Shown: positions 47,053 through 57,680, counted from the first letter of the stretch. The stretch: 64,000 bases of DNA from CAVVIO01 sp963748095 (GCA_963748095.1 CAVVIO010000016.1:1-64000), one strand, 5' to 3'. A program made the numbers and translations. Notes: generated by a model not told the origin, from the sequence alone.

Positions 47053-49501
47053 TCATTGTCTGAAGTCTATCGGAACAATCAGTTTAAAGCTTATATTTCT
47101 TCCCATATTAAATACGCCGGTACGGCCGGTTTTATAATTCACCCCCATGTATTTCAGCCGGCTGAGATGACTTTGATAGGCAACATCGGTCAGGTTATTT
47201 ATGCTTACATAAAAGGAGCATACCTTTTTGTTTTTCGAATTAAAGTCAGTTCCGGCGCCCACACTTAACAGTGTATATCCGGGAGTTGCTGTTTCGGTTC
47301 CAAATGCTGAAAATATCTTATCCTGTTTAAAATAGTTATCCATATTTGCCTTGAAATAAATATTACTCATAAACTCCCCCCATTTTTTAATATCTGCTCT
47401 GAGTTCAAGGGATATTTTCGGAGCAGGAATAAAGGGCAGGTATTTGGTTGAATCGGTAGCATTCAGCTGAACAGCATTCACCCAGGCATAAGAACTTTCA
47501 ATTTCGAGCCAGTCAATCGGATGCGGATGAATATGAAAAATAATTTCTCCTCCCGACAGGTTGGCTTTTCCCTGGTCATAAGTAAAAGTAGGAACCGGAT
47601 CTGCCGGGTCCATAATAGAATCCCCACCTGATAACACTGTTCAGCTTATGGAGATAAATATAGTTGTTTATCCGGTTATTGAACAGGTTTAATTCGGCGG
47701 TAATGTGTCTTGAACTGATACCTAAACTGAAATCTGCCTCCAGGCTGTTTTCTGCTTTCATGGCAGGATTACCGATCTCATACCGTCCGGTTCCCTCGTG
47801 TATTCCGTTGGCGCCAAGCTCGGCAATATTGGGTGACCTGAAACCCCTTGCCAGGTTGAATTTACTGTAAATTGTTTTAGTTATCTGATAGGTCATTCCC
47901 AGGCTGCCGCTCCAGCTGGGGAAACCGGCGTTAAAAGAGCCGAACTTCCGGAATGTACCAGGGGTTTCGTTGTTTACAGGCAACCCGGAACTATTTAACA
48001 AGAGTTCTTTTGAATGCAGAACCCGGCTGTCGTACCTTATTCCCCCGCTCACATCTGCTTTCCCAAATGTTTTTTTGGCAATGACAAATGCTCCGGCAGA
48101 AAACAAATTGTATTCCGGTATCAGAAATTCCGTTCCTTTGTTTTTCGAAGACTGATACATGCCGTTAACACCGGTTGACATCTGAACACCTGCAAATTCA
48201 GGTAACAGATAACGGACATCATAATTAAATGTATTCAGTAAAAAATACAATCCGTATTCCTGCGGATCGAGTGCATTTCCAAACTCTTTCCGCTGATTCT
48301 GCTGAAATCCAAAAATGGTTTTAAGATCTCCATTACCAAGTATAAAGTTATTATCCATCACCGCCTTATAATGGCGGATATCCTGATGAGGTATTCCAAG
48401 CGAATATGATTTCATTTCCTTGTCGGATACAATAGCCTCCCCGATAGTTGCCGGTGTAAGGGCAATTTCTTTGGTGAATTTTCCGGTAAGGCTGTCGCGG
48501 GACCCTTCCACGATCTCGGGCATCATGTGGTATATACTGAACTTCAGCCGGGAATACCCCCACGATCTGTTTATACCTGCCGATCCTTCCAGACTGTTTT
48601 CATTGAACTTTGATCCGTAAACATAGCCGTCGTATTTATTTTTGTAATCGTGCGCCTGTTTATGGCTGTATCTCATATTCCAGTTAAAACCATTTAAGTT
48701 ACCGGCAATGTCTCCTGAAATGCCGATTAATCCATTATTGGTTTGGTAATTACTGATGATATTCCCCTTGATAGTCCCCATAGGAGGTGGCGGCGCTGAA
48801 ATAAAATTGATTACACCGGCTATGGCATCGGAACCATACGATAAACTGGCGGGGCCCTTTAAAATCTCTACTTTATTTACCGAATACTCGTCGATCTCGA
48901 TCCCGTGTTCATCTCCCCATTGCTGCCCCTGCTGGGGAATACCGTCGTTGACCACAATCACACGGTTGTATCCCAGTCCCCGGATAACCGGTTTGGAAAT
49001 ACTTGCCCCGGTGGTAATTTCCGATATTCCGGGTAACCGGCTGATAGCATCTATTATATTGGATGACGCATTTTGCAGCAAAGCGGTTTTGGGAACCAGC
49101 ACAATGGGTGAAGGCGCTTTTTTTATCTCACTCGCTCTCGACAAACCGGTAACAACTACCTGGTTCATCTCCTGTAAAGCTTCTTCCAGTGTAAAATCCT
49201 TATGTGCTATTGTTTTTAAATCGACAGGTTCTACAATGGTTTTATACCCGATATAACTTACCTGTAGCAGTACTTTCGTCTTTGGCAGGTTATCGATTGT
49301 ATAGGTTCCGTCCATCCCGGTAATTGTTCCGGTTTTAAGATCAGGGAAATAGATATTAACGCCAATTAATGGTTTTCCGGTAGCGCTTTCTGTAATTTTT
49401 CCCGATAAGGAAGTTTTACCTGCATCCGATTCCGGTAATCCGTAAATTTTGATTGGCGCTGCAAAAAACAGAAGTAATATAATATATAGTAATTGTTTCA
49501 T
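47053..49501 (-). CDS. TonB-dependent receptor with N-terminal carboxypeptidase-like domain, one frameshift
   Basis: An ~815-residue outer-membrane active transporter. After the signal peptide (LLYIILLLFFAAPIKIYG), TSLSGKITESATGKPLIGVN to KVLLQVSYIGYKTIVEP is a CarboxypepD_reg-like domain. The plug follows: VVTGLSRASEIKKAPSPIVL, VIRGLGYNRVIVVNDGIPQQ and QWGDEHGIEIDEYSVNKVEI. The beta barrel runs to NISFKLIVPIDFRQ. One frame slip near 47635 (YLHKLNSV to LSGGDSIMDPADP) splits the barrel. No SusD partner is present. The receptor is preceded by a small His/Cys-rich protein and a YncE-like propeller on the same strand, which points to metal-ion or siderophore uptake rather than glycans (inference). 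Confidence 0.9.
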
Positions 49502-49615
49502 TTTTCCATATTTCAGATTGGTTATACATAAAAATTATAAATAACAAGTCCTGTAAAGGAGATAGTATGTTTTATGAATTGAAAAGAAAAGAAATTACAA
49601 GAATGTAATTAATGA

Positions 49616-49933
49616 TTAACTGACAGGAGGTGCGCGCAGAAAAATGATATGCCTTACACAGGAATGTACAGGCTGCTCGAAATTTATTGAAACCGGATGA
49701 AAATACTCAGGAAACGGCACAGGTTCATTAAAATCCGCGGGAGTATCGGAAATTGGAAATTCAAGATTACATAATGCACAGTGATGTAACAACTTGTGAA
49801 TATGCTTCTCGGATTTGGCCTTGCAATGAAAATCGAACTCGTGTTCAATATCATGCCAGTCCTTTATGGGAAAAGGAATTAAGAATATCAGTAACAGTAA
49901 AAGAGATATGTACTTTTTTATCCGGAATAGCAT
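49616..49933 (-). CDS. Small exported His/Cys-containing protein, unknown
   Basis: A 105-residue protein with an N-terminal hydrophobic segment (ISLLLLLIFLIPFPIKDW) and then HDIEHEFDFHCKAKSEKHIH and KLLHHCALCNLEFPISDTP, which give many His residues and a C-x2-C pair, suited to metal binding. The tail RHIIFLRAPPVS is typical of a small Bacteroidota family often found directly before TonB receptors; that association is my recollection. It lies 115 bp upstream of the receptor gene on the same strand and probably shares its transcript. Confidence 0.6.
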   Translation of the reverse strand: MLFRIKKYISLLLLLIFLIPFPIKDWHDIEHEFDFHCKAKSEKHIHKLLHHCALCNLEFPISDTPADFNEPVPFPEYFHPVSINFEQPVHSCVRHIIFLRAPPVS

Positions 49934-50002
49934 GGATACAAATATAGAACAAAATGACTAAAGCATTTCATTTTTTTATATAGAGAAAGTACAATAGTTG
50001 GA

Positions 50003-51038
50003 TTACTGAGGTGCAATATCCAGTACAACAAAGGAACCGGGTTTTATGGGTTGCCGGTACCTCCTCTGACTGTTATCTGAACTGGATTGAGCTTCATGTG
50101 AAGCAACTGGCAGATAAAGATGATGCGATACATTGTCCAGTGCTATCGTCCTTGCCCCCAGCTGTGTATTTAATGTACCCAGCACCACAAAATTATTTTT
50201 ATCGATCTCTTTTATAACAGTTAACGTCCCAACACCGTTGGATGCAAAAGCCAGCTTCTTAACCGGATCGAATGCCGCACCATCCGTAAAACCACCTATA
50301 GGTAATGAAGCAATCACCTTTCCGGCCTTTGCATCACTGACCACCATTAATTTATTGCGGCACACACTGAATAACCGGTCATTATCGATATCAATTGCCA
50401 GTCCTGATGGTTCTTCGCCAGGTAAAATGGACCATTCCCGTTCTACTTTTAACGATTCCGTATTTATTTGAGCTACACGGCTTTTATCTTCAATGTTTAC
50501 CCATATCTTGCCTTTACCGTTGGTTACAGCAAATTCAGGTTTTCCACTTAACGGGATAGTCCCTATTACTTTTTCCGTTATGGCATCAATGCAGGTTGCA
50601 TTTGAACTTCTGCCGTTAAACGTAAATACCCGTTGCGAATAAGGATCATATAATATAGCATCCGGATTAAGTCCGGTAACGCTGATCTTACCTGTTACTT
50701 TTAATGTTTTCAGATTGAAAACAGTTACCGAGTTGTCGCGGCCGTCACTTACAAATCCCTTGTTGTGTGCAGGGGCAAGTGCAACTCCGTGAACTCCGTT
50801 GGTACCGGAAATTGTGCCTGCCAGCTTATTGGTTTTAAGGTCCACTACCTGAACCATTGTACTATGCGAAACAAATAACCGTGCACTCGAACTTTCCACA
50901 GTCAGATAATCCCAGCCTCCGTCGCCTTCCAACGAAATTTTATTGGCTAATTTGTATGGAACCTCCTGATGTGTTTTGTGCGGATACTAATAATTGACTG
51001 AATATTAAAACCAGGTAAACGATAGCTGACTTTTTCAT
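50003..51038 (-). CDS. YncE-like secreted beta-propeller protein, one frameshift
   Basis: An exported propeller with ~40-residue YVTN-type repeats: VQVVDLKTNKLAGTISGTNG, VTVFNLKTLKVTGKISVTGL, ATCIDAITEKVIGTIPLSGK, LMVVSDAKAGKVIASLPIGG. The start at 51038 gives the signal peptide KKSAIVYLVLIFSQLLVSAQ; a frame slip near 50965 then joins it to VPYKLANKISLEGDGGWDYL. Such proteins bind partners or metal in the periplasm and some accompany TonB systems; it lies just upstream of the small His/Cys protein and receptor. The C-terminal HHLYLPVASHEAQSSSD to PGSFVVLDIAP closes the last blade. Confidence 0.8.
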
Positions 51039-51156
51039 AATGTTATTGTTTAGACGATCATTCAAATCCTGTAAAAAGTAAAGATAACTTTTCAATCATC
51101 TCAATTTCCGATGAACATGTTAATATTTGTTAATTCAATAGTGATCCTGTTCTATA

Positions 51157-51200
51157 AATTAAAAGGGGCTTCTGAAAAGTAATCACTTTCCAAAAGCCCC
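51157..51200 (-). terminator. Rho-independent terminator after the GH3 gene
   Basis: On the minus strand GGGGCTTTTGGAAAGT, loop GATT and ACTTTTCAGAAGCCCC form a long imperfect stem, followed by TTTTAATTT. It lies about 48 bp past the GH3 stop. Confidence 0.85.
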
Positions 51201-51247
51201 AGAAATTCTATCAAATTTTTCTTCAAGAAATGTCTATTGTCAAACTA

Positions 51248-53374
51248 TCAGTTCAGCGTTACTTCACCGGATAAAATAATATCCCTTGACGATGATCCCA
51301 CCAATATTTTAAAAGCACCCGGTTCTTCCAGCCAGTCATTGGTTTTTGTGTCCCAGAATTCAAAAGCCCGCTTGTTCAGAACAATCTCTACTTTTTTCGA
51401 TTCGCCCGGCTGAAGCATTACTTTTTTAAATCCTTTCAGTTCTTTTTCCGGACGGGGAACACTGGATTTTTCATCATTCACGTATACCTCTGCCACTTCG
51501 GCGCCTGCTTTGTTTCCCGTATTTTTCACATCGAATGATACCAGTACATTATCTCCGGCATTAAAAGTACCCGGGGTAATTTTCAGGTTATTGTATTCGA
51601 AAGTAGTATAGGAAAGTCCGAAGCCAAACGGGAACAAAGGTTCAATCTTTTTGGAATCGTACCAGCGATATCCCACGAAAACGCCTTCGTTATAATGAAC
51701 ATCAAACAGTGGGTATTTGGCTTCTTTTTCTCCCGGCCAGCCTGTGAATAATTTTTCACCCTTGGGCAGATAGGGATATCCGGGGGAATCTTCGAATTTC
51801 TTCTCTATAGAAATCGGTAGTTTCCCGGAAGGATTGGTTTTGCCGCTTAACACTTCTGCCAGGGCAATATTCCCGTTTTGTCCCGGATACCAGGCATAAA
51901 CGATTGCTGCAACCTTGTCGCTCCAGTCGGTCATTTTTATGCCGCCACCCGAATTCACAACTACAACTGTATTCGGATTGATGCTCACGGTTCTCATAAT
52001 ATTGCTTTCCTCGCTTTCGGGAAGTGAAAATGAACGGTCCCAGCCTTCACTGTCTTCGGTTCCAGTGCTCAGGATTACGATGTCAGCATCTTTTATAATC
52101 ATACTATCGGGATGCGGAACAAACTTCACCTGTCTTCCAAACTGTTTTTCCAGTGCCTGTTTCATATTGGTCGAATCATAACCTTCTACCCGGGCCGAAC
52201 CGCCACCTCTTGCCAGTACGTTGACAAATTTACCGGTTACCAGTATTTTCAGGTCCCTGGTTGTGTCAATAGGAAGAATATCATTTGAATTTTTAAGTAA
52301 TACTATTCCTTCACGTGCCACATTCAATGCCGTTTGTTTGTGGGCAGGGAATGTTGCCAGTAATTTCGGATCGGATTGCGGCCGGTTATAGATATCCATG
52401 GCAAAACAGGTTTGAAGTATTTTCTTTACCATACCGTTGATATCCTCTTCACTTACTTTTCCCGAATCGAGTAAGTTTTTAGCATCGGCAAGCGCTAAAC
52501 TATTGGGCATTTCAAGGTCCTGACCCGATTTAATTACTTTTTCACCATTGTATACCGACCACCAGTCTGTCATTACCAGCCATTTATAACCCAGATAATG
52601 CCGCAACAGGGTATCGATCACAAATTTGCTCTGACCACACCATTCACCATCCAGTAGATTATAAGATGTCATTACCGCCATGGCCCCTGCATCCACACCA
52701 GCTTCGAAAGCAGGCATGTTTATTTCATGCAGTTCGCGTGCGCTTATAATTGAATTGCTTCTTCTTCGCATGAATTCGGTATTGTTCCCGATAAAATGTT
52801 TCAGGGTGGTAATAGTACCCGTATTTTCCATCCCTACCACATAGTTTTCGATCATGCGGGCAGCCAGATACGGATCTTCGCCGAAATATTCGAAATTACG
52901 ACCGCATTGCGATATCCGGTAATTGTTCATCCCGGGGCCTAATATAACGGCAACTCCACCAGCACGACATTCTTCGCCGATACTTTTGGCATACTCTTTT
53001 GCAACAGGGGGATCCCATGTGGCTGCTAATGATATCGGACAGGGAAAAGCAGTGGATTGTTCGATGGTTCCACCCAACAAATTACCGTCTTTGGTGGTAC
53101 GGATATGCACTCCGGCAGTAGCATCAGACATGTACAGATCGGGAAGATTAAATCGCTTGATTCCCTTAATGTAAAAATTATTGAACCCGCCGATCATTTC
53201 CAGTTTTTCATCAATTGTCATCAGCGCAATTAAAGAATCGGCCTTTTCACCAGCCTTTTGATAACTTACAGGAGGCACAAACGGCTCTATACCTTTGTCC
53301 TCAATCTTCGTTGTTGAGCAAGATACTGTAAGGATACATATAAAAAGTATCCCAGCATGTTTAATTTTCTTCAT
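51248..53374 (-). CDS. GH3 beta-glucosidase, lipoprotein
   Basis: A 708-residue family GH3 glycoside hydrolase with a lipoprotein signal (GILFICILTVSCST, Cys at about 19), so periplasmic or surface-anchored. The TIM-like first domain has GVAVILGPGMNNYRISQCGR, NFEYFGEDPYLAARMIENYV, TLKHFIGNN and the nucleophile Asp in WLVMTDWWSVYNGE. The second domain starts ARKGIVLLKNS-like VAREGIVLLKNSNDILPID and has NSGGGIKMTDW and AWYPGQNGN. A fibronectin-III-like domain (VSFDVKNTGNKAGAEVAEVY to AFKILVGSSSRDI) closes it. It probably removes glucose or xylose from oligosaccharides. Intact; terminator follows. Confidence 0.94.
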   Translation of the reverse strand: MKKIKHAGILFICILTVSCSTTKIEDKGIEPFVPPVSYQKAGEKADSLIALMTIDEKLEMIGGFNNFYIKGIKRFNLPDLYMSDATAGVHIRTTKDGNLLGGTIEQSTAFPCPISLAATWDPPVAKEYAKSIGEECRAGGVAVILGPGMNNYRISQCGRNFEYFGEDPYLAARMIENYVVGMENTGTITTLKHFIGNNTEFMRRRSNSIISARELHEINMPAFEAGVDAGAMAVMTSYNLLDGEWCGQSKFVIDTLLRHYLGYKWLVMTDWWSVYNGEKVIKSGQDLEMPNSLALADAKNLLDSGKVSEEDINGMVKKILQTCFAMDIYNRPQSDPKLLATFPAHKQTALNVAREGIVLLKNSNDILPIDTTRDLKILVTGKFVNVLARGGGSARVEGYDSTNMKQALEKQFGRQVKFVPHPDSMIIKDADIVILSTGTEDSEGWDRSFSLPESEESNIMRTVSINPNTVVVVNSGGGIKMTDWSDKVAAIVYAWYPGQNGNIALAEVLSGKTNPSGKLPISIEKKFEDSPGYPYLPKGEKLFTGWPGEKEAKYPLFDVHYNEGVFVGYRWYDSKKIEPLFPFGFGLSYTTFEYNNLKITPGTFNAGDNVLVSFDVKNTGNKAGAEVAEVYVNDEKSSVPRPEKELKGFKKVMLQPGESKKVEIVLNKRAFEFWDTKTNDWLEEPGAFKILVGSSSRDIILSGEVTLN

Positions 53375-53588
53375 ATTAAATAGTGTAGATTAAAGGTTAT
53401 AGTTAATACAATCATAACAGAATATGAAGATAGTACTTTTTTTACAAGATTAAAAGAGACACCGATCAGCCTTAAGTATGGTTTTATAAACTTTACCGGA
53501 AGGTTAATAATTTATTGTATTATAAAACAAATAATTATTTAATTTAGGGTTGAAGTCAAATTTTGATATACCATTAAAAAACCAGACC

Positions 53589-55498
53589 ATGAAAAGTATA
53601 ATTCTCAGTATTATTTTTGTATTTATCAGTACCTTCCTGATTTCAGCTAATAGTTCTGATAAAAATACAGACGCCCCGATTACCAATGCTACCGTATTTA
53701 TTAATGGTGCCCAGGTAGTCCGTCAGGCCACTGTGCAACTGGAACCTGGAAAAACCATTGTCCATCTTAAAAATCTCTCCCCTTATATCGATAAAGAAAG
53801 TATTCAGGTAAAAGGAGAAGGAGGATTCACCGTTATGTCGGTCAATCACCAGAATAACTATATCGACCAATTAACCAAACCCGAACAAATAAGAACATTC
53901 AGGATCAGATAGAGAAACTGGATAAGCATGACAGAAGATGAAAAAACCTGGCTCGATATCCTGGCTGAAAAAGAATCCTTTCTGACGACCAATAAAGATA
54001 TAGGGGGTAAAAATGAATTAATGAACCCTCAAACATTCAATTCATTAAATGAAATCTATTCTGAAAATATTAAAAACATTAAACTGGCTACACTGGAAAG
54101 AACACGAAAGATCAGGGAATATGAAAAAGAAAAAGCAAAATTGAATAAACAATTAAACGAACTACGGGCTAAGAAGGAACTCCCTTCGGGTGAAATAAAT
54201 ATTACTTTATCAGCCAAATCGCCCGTGAAGGGCAAACTCAGAATCACCTACCTTGTAGGCAATGCAGGCTGGTATCCTTCTTATGATCTGAGAGTCGACC
54301 GGATTGATCAACCGGTTTCCCTGGTTTATAAAGCCAATGTTCACCAGAATACAGGTGTGGAATGGAAAAATGTAAAACTGAAATTTTCGAATGCAACACC
54401 CGACCAATCGGGTTCGGTACCAATACTCACTCCCTGGTATTTAAGATATTACACGCCGGTATATTCAGCTTTGCAAGGCCGGGCAGCAGGTGTTCAGGTT
54501 ACCAGAGGTAATTCCACATTAATGCTAATATCAGACAAGTGTCAGGAATCGTTACAGATGACGAGGGACAACCTCTTCCGGGAGCAACTATCCTTATAAA
54601 AGGAACAACGGTGGGTACAGTCAGCGATGTTGACGGAAGGTATTCCATAAGTATTCCTGCAAACGGCAATACATTGGTTTATTCTTTTGTTGGATACGAA
54701 ACCCAGGAAATCCCTGTCAGTAATTCAGTAATAAATATTCAAATGAATCCCAGTCTGATGTCATTGGAAGAAGTAGTCGTAACGGGATACGGTGCTTCTA
54801 ACAAGTCTGCTATCCGTTCTGTAAAAAGAAAAGAAAGACCAGCAGCACCGGTATCTTCCATTCCTTTGGAAACAACAACAGTTCAGCAACAAACTACAGT
54901 GGAATTTGAAATAGAAACGCCTTATAACATCTCTTCCGATGGTAAGGTTACCACCATTGATATGCGTAACTTAGAAGTTCCTGCTGAATACGAATATCAG
55001 AGTGTTCCTAAAATCGAACAGGAGGCATTTCTGATTGCCAAAGTTAGGGACTGGGAACAATATAACCTGTTGGAAGGAGAAGCCAACCTGTATTTTGAAA
55101 ATACATTCGTCGGAAAATCTGTGCTTGATACCAAAAACATGGAAGATACACTGGAAATATCCCTTGGAAGAGACAGAAGTGTAGTTATCAAACGGGAAAA
55201 GCAAAAAGAACTTTCATCACGGCAATTTATTGGCAACAACAAGTCGGAAAGCCGGTTGTGGAAAATAACGGTACGTAATAATAAGACCAGCAATATAAAT
55301 ATTGTATTGTATGATCAAATTCCGGTGAGCACTGTAAAAGAAATTCAGGTAGAAGACACGGAACTGTCTGGCGGGAAATTAAATAAAGATACGGGAGAAG
55401 TGAACTGGAAGCTGGAAATAAAACCAAAAGAAAGTAAGGAACTGAAGATCGGTTATACCGTGAAATACCCGAAAGATAAGACTGTGGTGATCGATTAA
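53589..55498 (+). CDS. MuiA family (DUF4140/DUF4139) protein with inserted SusC-like domain; frameshifted
   Basis: An exported protein (signal SIILSIIFVFISTFLISANS). DUF4140 occupies about residues 30-105 (ATVFINGAQVVRQATVQLEP to HLKNLSPYIDKESIQVKGEG), then a coiled coil (TLERTRKIREYEKEKAKLNK). DUF4139 begins KLRITYLVGNAGWYPSYDLR with VYKANVHQNTGVEWKNVKLK. Inside it lies LQGRAAGVQVTRGNS, then SGIVTDDEGQPLPGATILIK to SFVGYETQEIPV and EEVVVTGYGA. DUF4139 then resumes VEFEIETPYNISSDGKVTTI to KELKIGYTVKYP. The inserted motifs are those of SusC receptors. Frame shifts near 53890, 53925 and 54520. Function unknown; MuiA was linked to mucoidy in pseudomonads. Confidence 0.8.
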
Positions 55499-55601
55499 AT
55501 GAATCAACAATTTTTCAAATTGCGGAGAGAATGATCATCTGACAGGCCATTATATTGGTCATAATCTTTCAGAAACTAATACTGTAATCCGGCTGCTATT
55601 A

Positions 55602-56531
55602 TTAAAACCATTTTAGCTTTCGGAACAGTATGACCCCGCCTCCTGACAAAACCACAGCTATGATCACTGCGTAAAGAAATCCGTATGCGCTTTTCTCCAG
55701 ATTATTGGTCAGGTTCATTCCAAATATGCTGGCCACCAGTGTGGGTATTGCCAAAACAATGGTTATGGATGTCAACCGTTTCATGATCACGTTCAGGTTA
55801 TTGGATATTATCGACGCGTATGCATCCATCATGCCACTAAGAATGTCGCTGTAGATGTTTGACATTTCTATGGCCTGTCTGTTTTCAATAATAGCATCTG
55901 AAATCAGGTCCTCGTCTATATCTTTTATTACCGGGTGTTTCGTGTTTTTCAACCTGGCCAGTACCAGTTCATTCGATTTTAGGGAGGTGATGAAATATAC
56001 CAGGCATTTTTCCATGTTAAGGAGTTTATGCAACTCTTCGTTTTTTGTCGATTTCTCCAGGTCCTTTTCAATAAAACCGGTGGCTGTATTTATTTGTCTC
56101 AGGTACTTCAGGTAGGTAGTTGATCCCTCCATGAAAAGCTGCAGCAAAAAATCCGACTTTTTGGTTGTGTCGAAAAATCGGCTTTTCGGAAAAGTTGATA
56201 TCGACTTTAACAGGTCGTTTTCACTGGCACAAATGGTCATTAAAAAACTACCGGATAACAAAACGCCCATAGGTATGGTAGTAAAAGGCTGACTTCTTGA
56301 ATCATTATGAATAGGAATACGCATAATAAAAATAAGCCACTTTCCTTCGACTTCTAACCTTGAACGTTCGTCGGCATCCAGAATATCTGTAATAAGATCG
56401 TCGGGGACTTTAAATCGGTTAACAAGGGTTGAGATTTCACTTGAGGTTGGATTTATAACATTCATCCAGCAGTCTTTTTCAAACTGTTTGGTTTGAATTA
56501 ATCCGTTTTGGCTTTTCCAGTATGTGATCAT
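55602..56531 (-). CDS. corA: CorA-type magnesium/cobalt transporter
   Basis: A 309-residue CorA channel subunit. The C-terminal helix pair carries the GMN filter motif in VASIFGMNLTNNLEKSAYGF, preceded by MKRLTSITIVLAIPTLVASI. The cytoplasmic domain begins TYWKSQNGLIQTKQFEKDCW, and ICASENDLLKSISTFPKSRF belongs to the alpha/beta part, with long helices (FIEKDLEKSTKNEELHKLLN). The ATG at 56531 has a perfect AAGGAGGTGTC site, which decides it over an upstream start at 56564. It is monocistronic with its own promoter at about 56655-56685. Confidence 0.95.
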   Translation of the reverse strand: MITYWKSQNGLIQTKQFEKDCWMNVINPTSSEISTLVNRFKVPDDLITDILDADERSRLEVEGKWLIFIMRIPIHNDSRSQPFTTIPMGVLLSGSFLMTICASENDLLKSISTFPKSRFFDTTKKSDFLLQLFMEGSTTYLKYLRQINTATGFIEKDLEKSTKNEELHKLLNMEKCLVYFITSLKSNELVLARLKNTKHPVIKDIDEDLISDAIIENRQAIEMSNIYSDILSGMMDAYASIISNNLNVIMKRLTSITIVLAIPTLVASIFGMNLTNNLEKSAYGFLYAVIIAVVLSGGGVILFRKLKWF

Positions 56532-56930
56532 GACACCTCCTTTTGTTATACCCCGGAGGCACAAATAGAAGTGTCCCCTTAAGGCAGGAATTTAATTATA
56601 CGTTGACTATATAAAGGGACCTCGTCCATAGAGATTATTTATTGATTTCGGCTGCAAATGTAGGATTTAAATTCATTACGACAAAAAATATTTGTCTTGT
56701 TTTGGATTTTTTGTTTGTTTTATCCTGATCTCTTAAACGAAATATTCTAAAAGTGGTTTCAGGTTGATCATTTATAAACCTCTATTTATCCGGAATTAAT
56801 TTTCGTCACATCATTGCAAATAACCCTTAATGGCAGATAATAAATCTTCCATGTTGATTCCTTAAAAGTTAATGGAAATGCGTCTTTAATCGGGTAATGA
56901 ACTAAATTCTGGGTCTTTGTACCTGCCTGA
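56532..56930. other. 399-bp intergenic region upstream of corA
   Basis: It contains the corA promoter (56655-56685) and a ~120-base untranslated leader. I see no ORF, no conserved riboswitch and no repeat in 56690-56930, which is AT-rich and probably the 3' flank of the PqqD-like gene. Confidence 0.6.
56655..56685 (-). promoter_or_regulatory. Bacteroidota-type promoter for corA (TTTG-N19-TAnnTTTG)
   Basis: On the minus strand TTTG (56685-56682) is followed after exactly 19 bases by TACATTTG (56662-56655), matching the -33/-7 consensus of the Bacteroidota primary sigma factor. It would give a leader of about 115-120 bases before corA. Confidence 0.75.
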
Positions 56931-57359
56931 CTAATGAGAAACCAGATTGCCGTTCTTTAAGACAATACCCCAGTCTTCCAGTATATTTACAGAATGTTTC
57001 AATTGTCTTCTGCATTCCTCTGTTGAAAGATCATACTTCCTGGAAAGAATAGATATCATCTGGTCCAGACTGAGACGACGGTAAGCAGATAAAAGTATAT
57101 CAGCATTAAAATCGGTAAAACGGTATTTTTTCTGGTTTTTGTCTTTAATCCGGTACATTTCTACAGTACCGTTTGATAACCGCTTAAACTTAAATTCCGG
57201 ATTAATTGTGATTTTTGTTCCTTCATCTGTCAACAAATTGTTTGGCGAAGAAGCAAATGTACCAGACAAAAGAAAAATACTCATGCAAAAAAATAATAAG
57301 ACCCGGGGTACTATCTTTAAAATTTGGATCTCATTTATTTCGTTTCTTTGGGTTTTCAT
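56931..57359 (-). CDS. Exported/anchored small protein with PqqD-like domain
   Basis: A 142-residue protein. Residues ~18-37 (VPRVLLFFCMSIFLLSGTFA) are a signal peptide or anchor. The C-terminal ~85 residues (FKFKRLSNGTVEMYRIKDKN to NILEDWGIVLKNGN) have the winged-helix pattern of PqqD-type peptide chaperones: FNADILLSAYRRLSLDQMIS, then YDLSTEECRRQLKHSVNILE. PqqD proteins deliver a precursor peptide to a radical-SAM enzyme; no such enzyme or precursor is adjacent and the N-terminal signal would put it outside the cytoplasm, which is odd. The assignment is by pattern only. Confidence 0.5.
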   Translation of the reverse strand: MKTQRNEINEIQILKIVPRVLLFFCMSIFLLSGTFASSPNNLLTDEGTKITINPEFKFKRLSNGTVEMYRIKDKNQKKYRFTDFNADILLSAYRRLSLDQMISILSRKYDLSTEECRRQLKHSVNILEDWGIVLKNGNLVSH

Positions 57360-57644
57360 AACTAAATATTTAGGTGTTTTAGTTCGGTTTTTAGCCTAAA
57401 CAAGTTACAAAATTTTATTTGAAAAATAAAAAAATCAGATGATTTAACATAAAAGTTCGAAGGTTTATAAAAGCTTTTATACGATTAATCAAAATAGTTC
57501 CGTGACCCTTACCGGTAATAATAAAATAGGAATAACTCAGTAACCTCTGAAACAGCTAATAATTCTCAATTCCAGAGTTTTATACAAAAGATGAGGGAAA
57601 AAAATTGTGCTGAATTTTAAATAAGAAACAAATAACTATATTAA
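57360..57644. other. AT-rich intergenic region, nothing recognised
   Basis: About 285 bases of AT-rich sequence upstream of the PqqD-like gene. It presumably contains that gene's promoter; no box, ORF or hairpin stands out until the palindrome at 57645. Confidence 0.5.
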
Positions 57645-57675
57645 GACTTCCGAAGTTTTAAAAACTTCGGAAGTC
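57645..57675. repeat. Palindrome GACTTCCGAAG...CTTCGGAAGTC
   Basis: A 31-base near-perfect palindrome GACTTCCGAAG-TTTTAAAAA-CTTCGGAAGTC. The same palindrome occurs at 63465-63495, and in both places the next bases are TGTCTTATTCATACCTCAGCG, the 3' end of a permease gene. It may terminate those genes. Confidence 0.85.
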
Positions 57676-57680
57676 CTGTC

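Noticed and set aside
53928..55498. Two separate genes, one of them a small SusC-like receptor
   Set aside because: The pieces form one continuous DUF4140/DUF4139 protein once three slips are corrected; there is no barrel.
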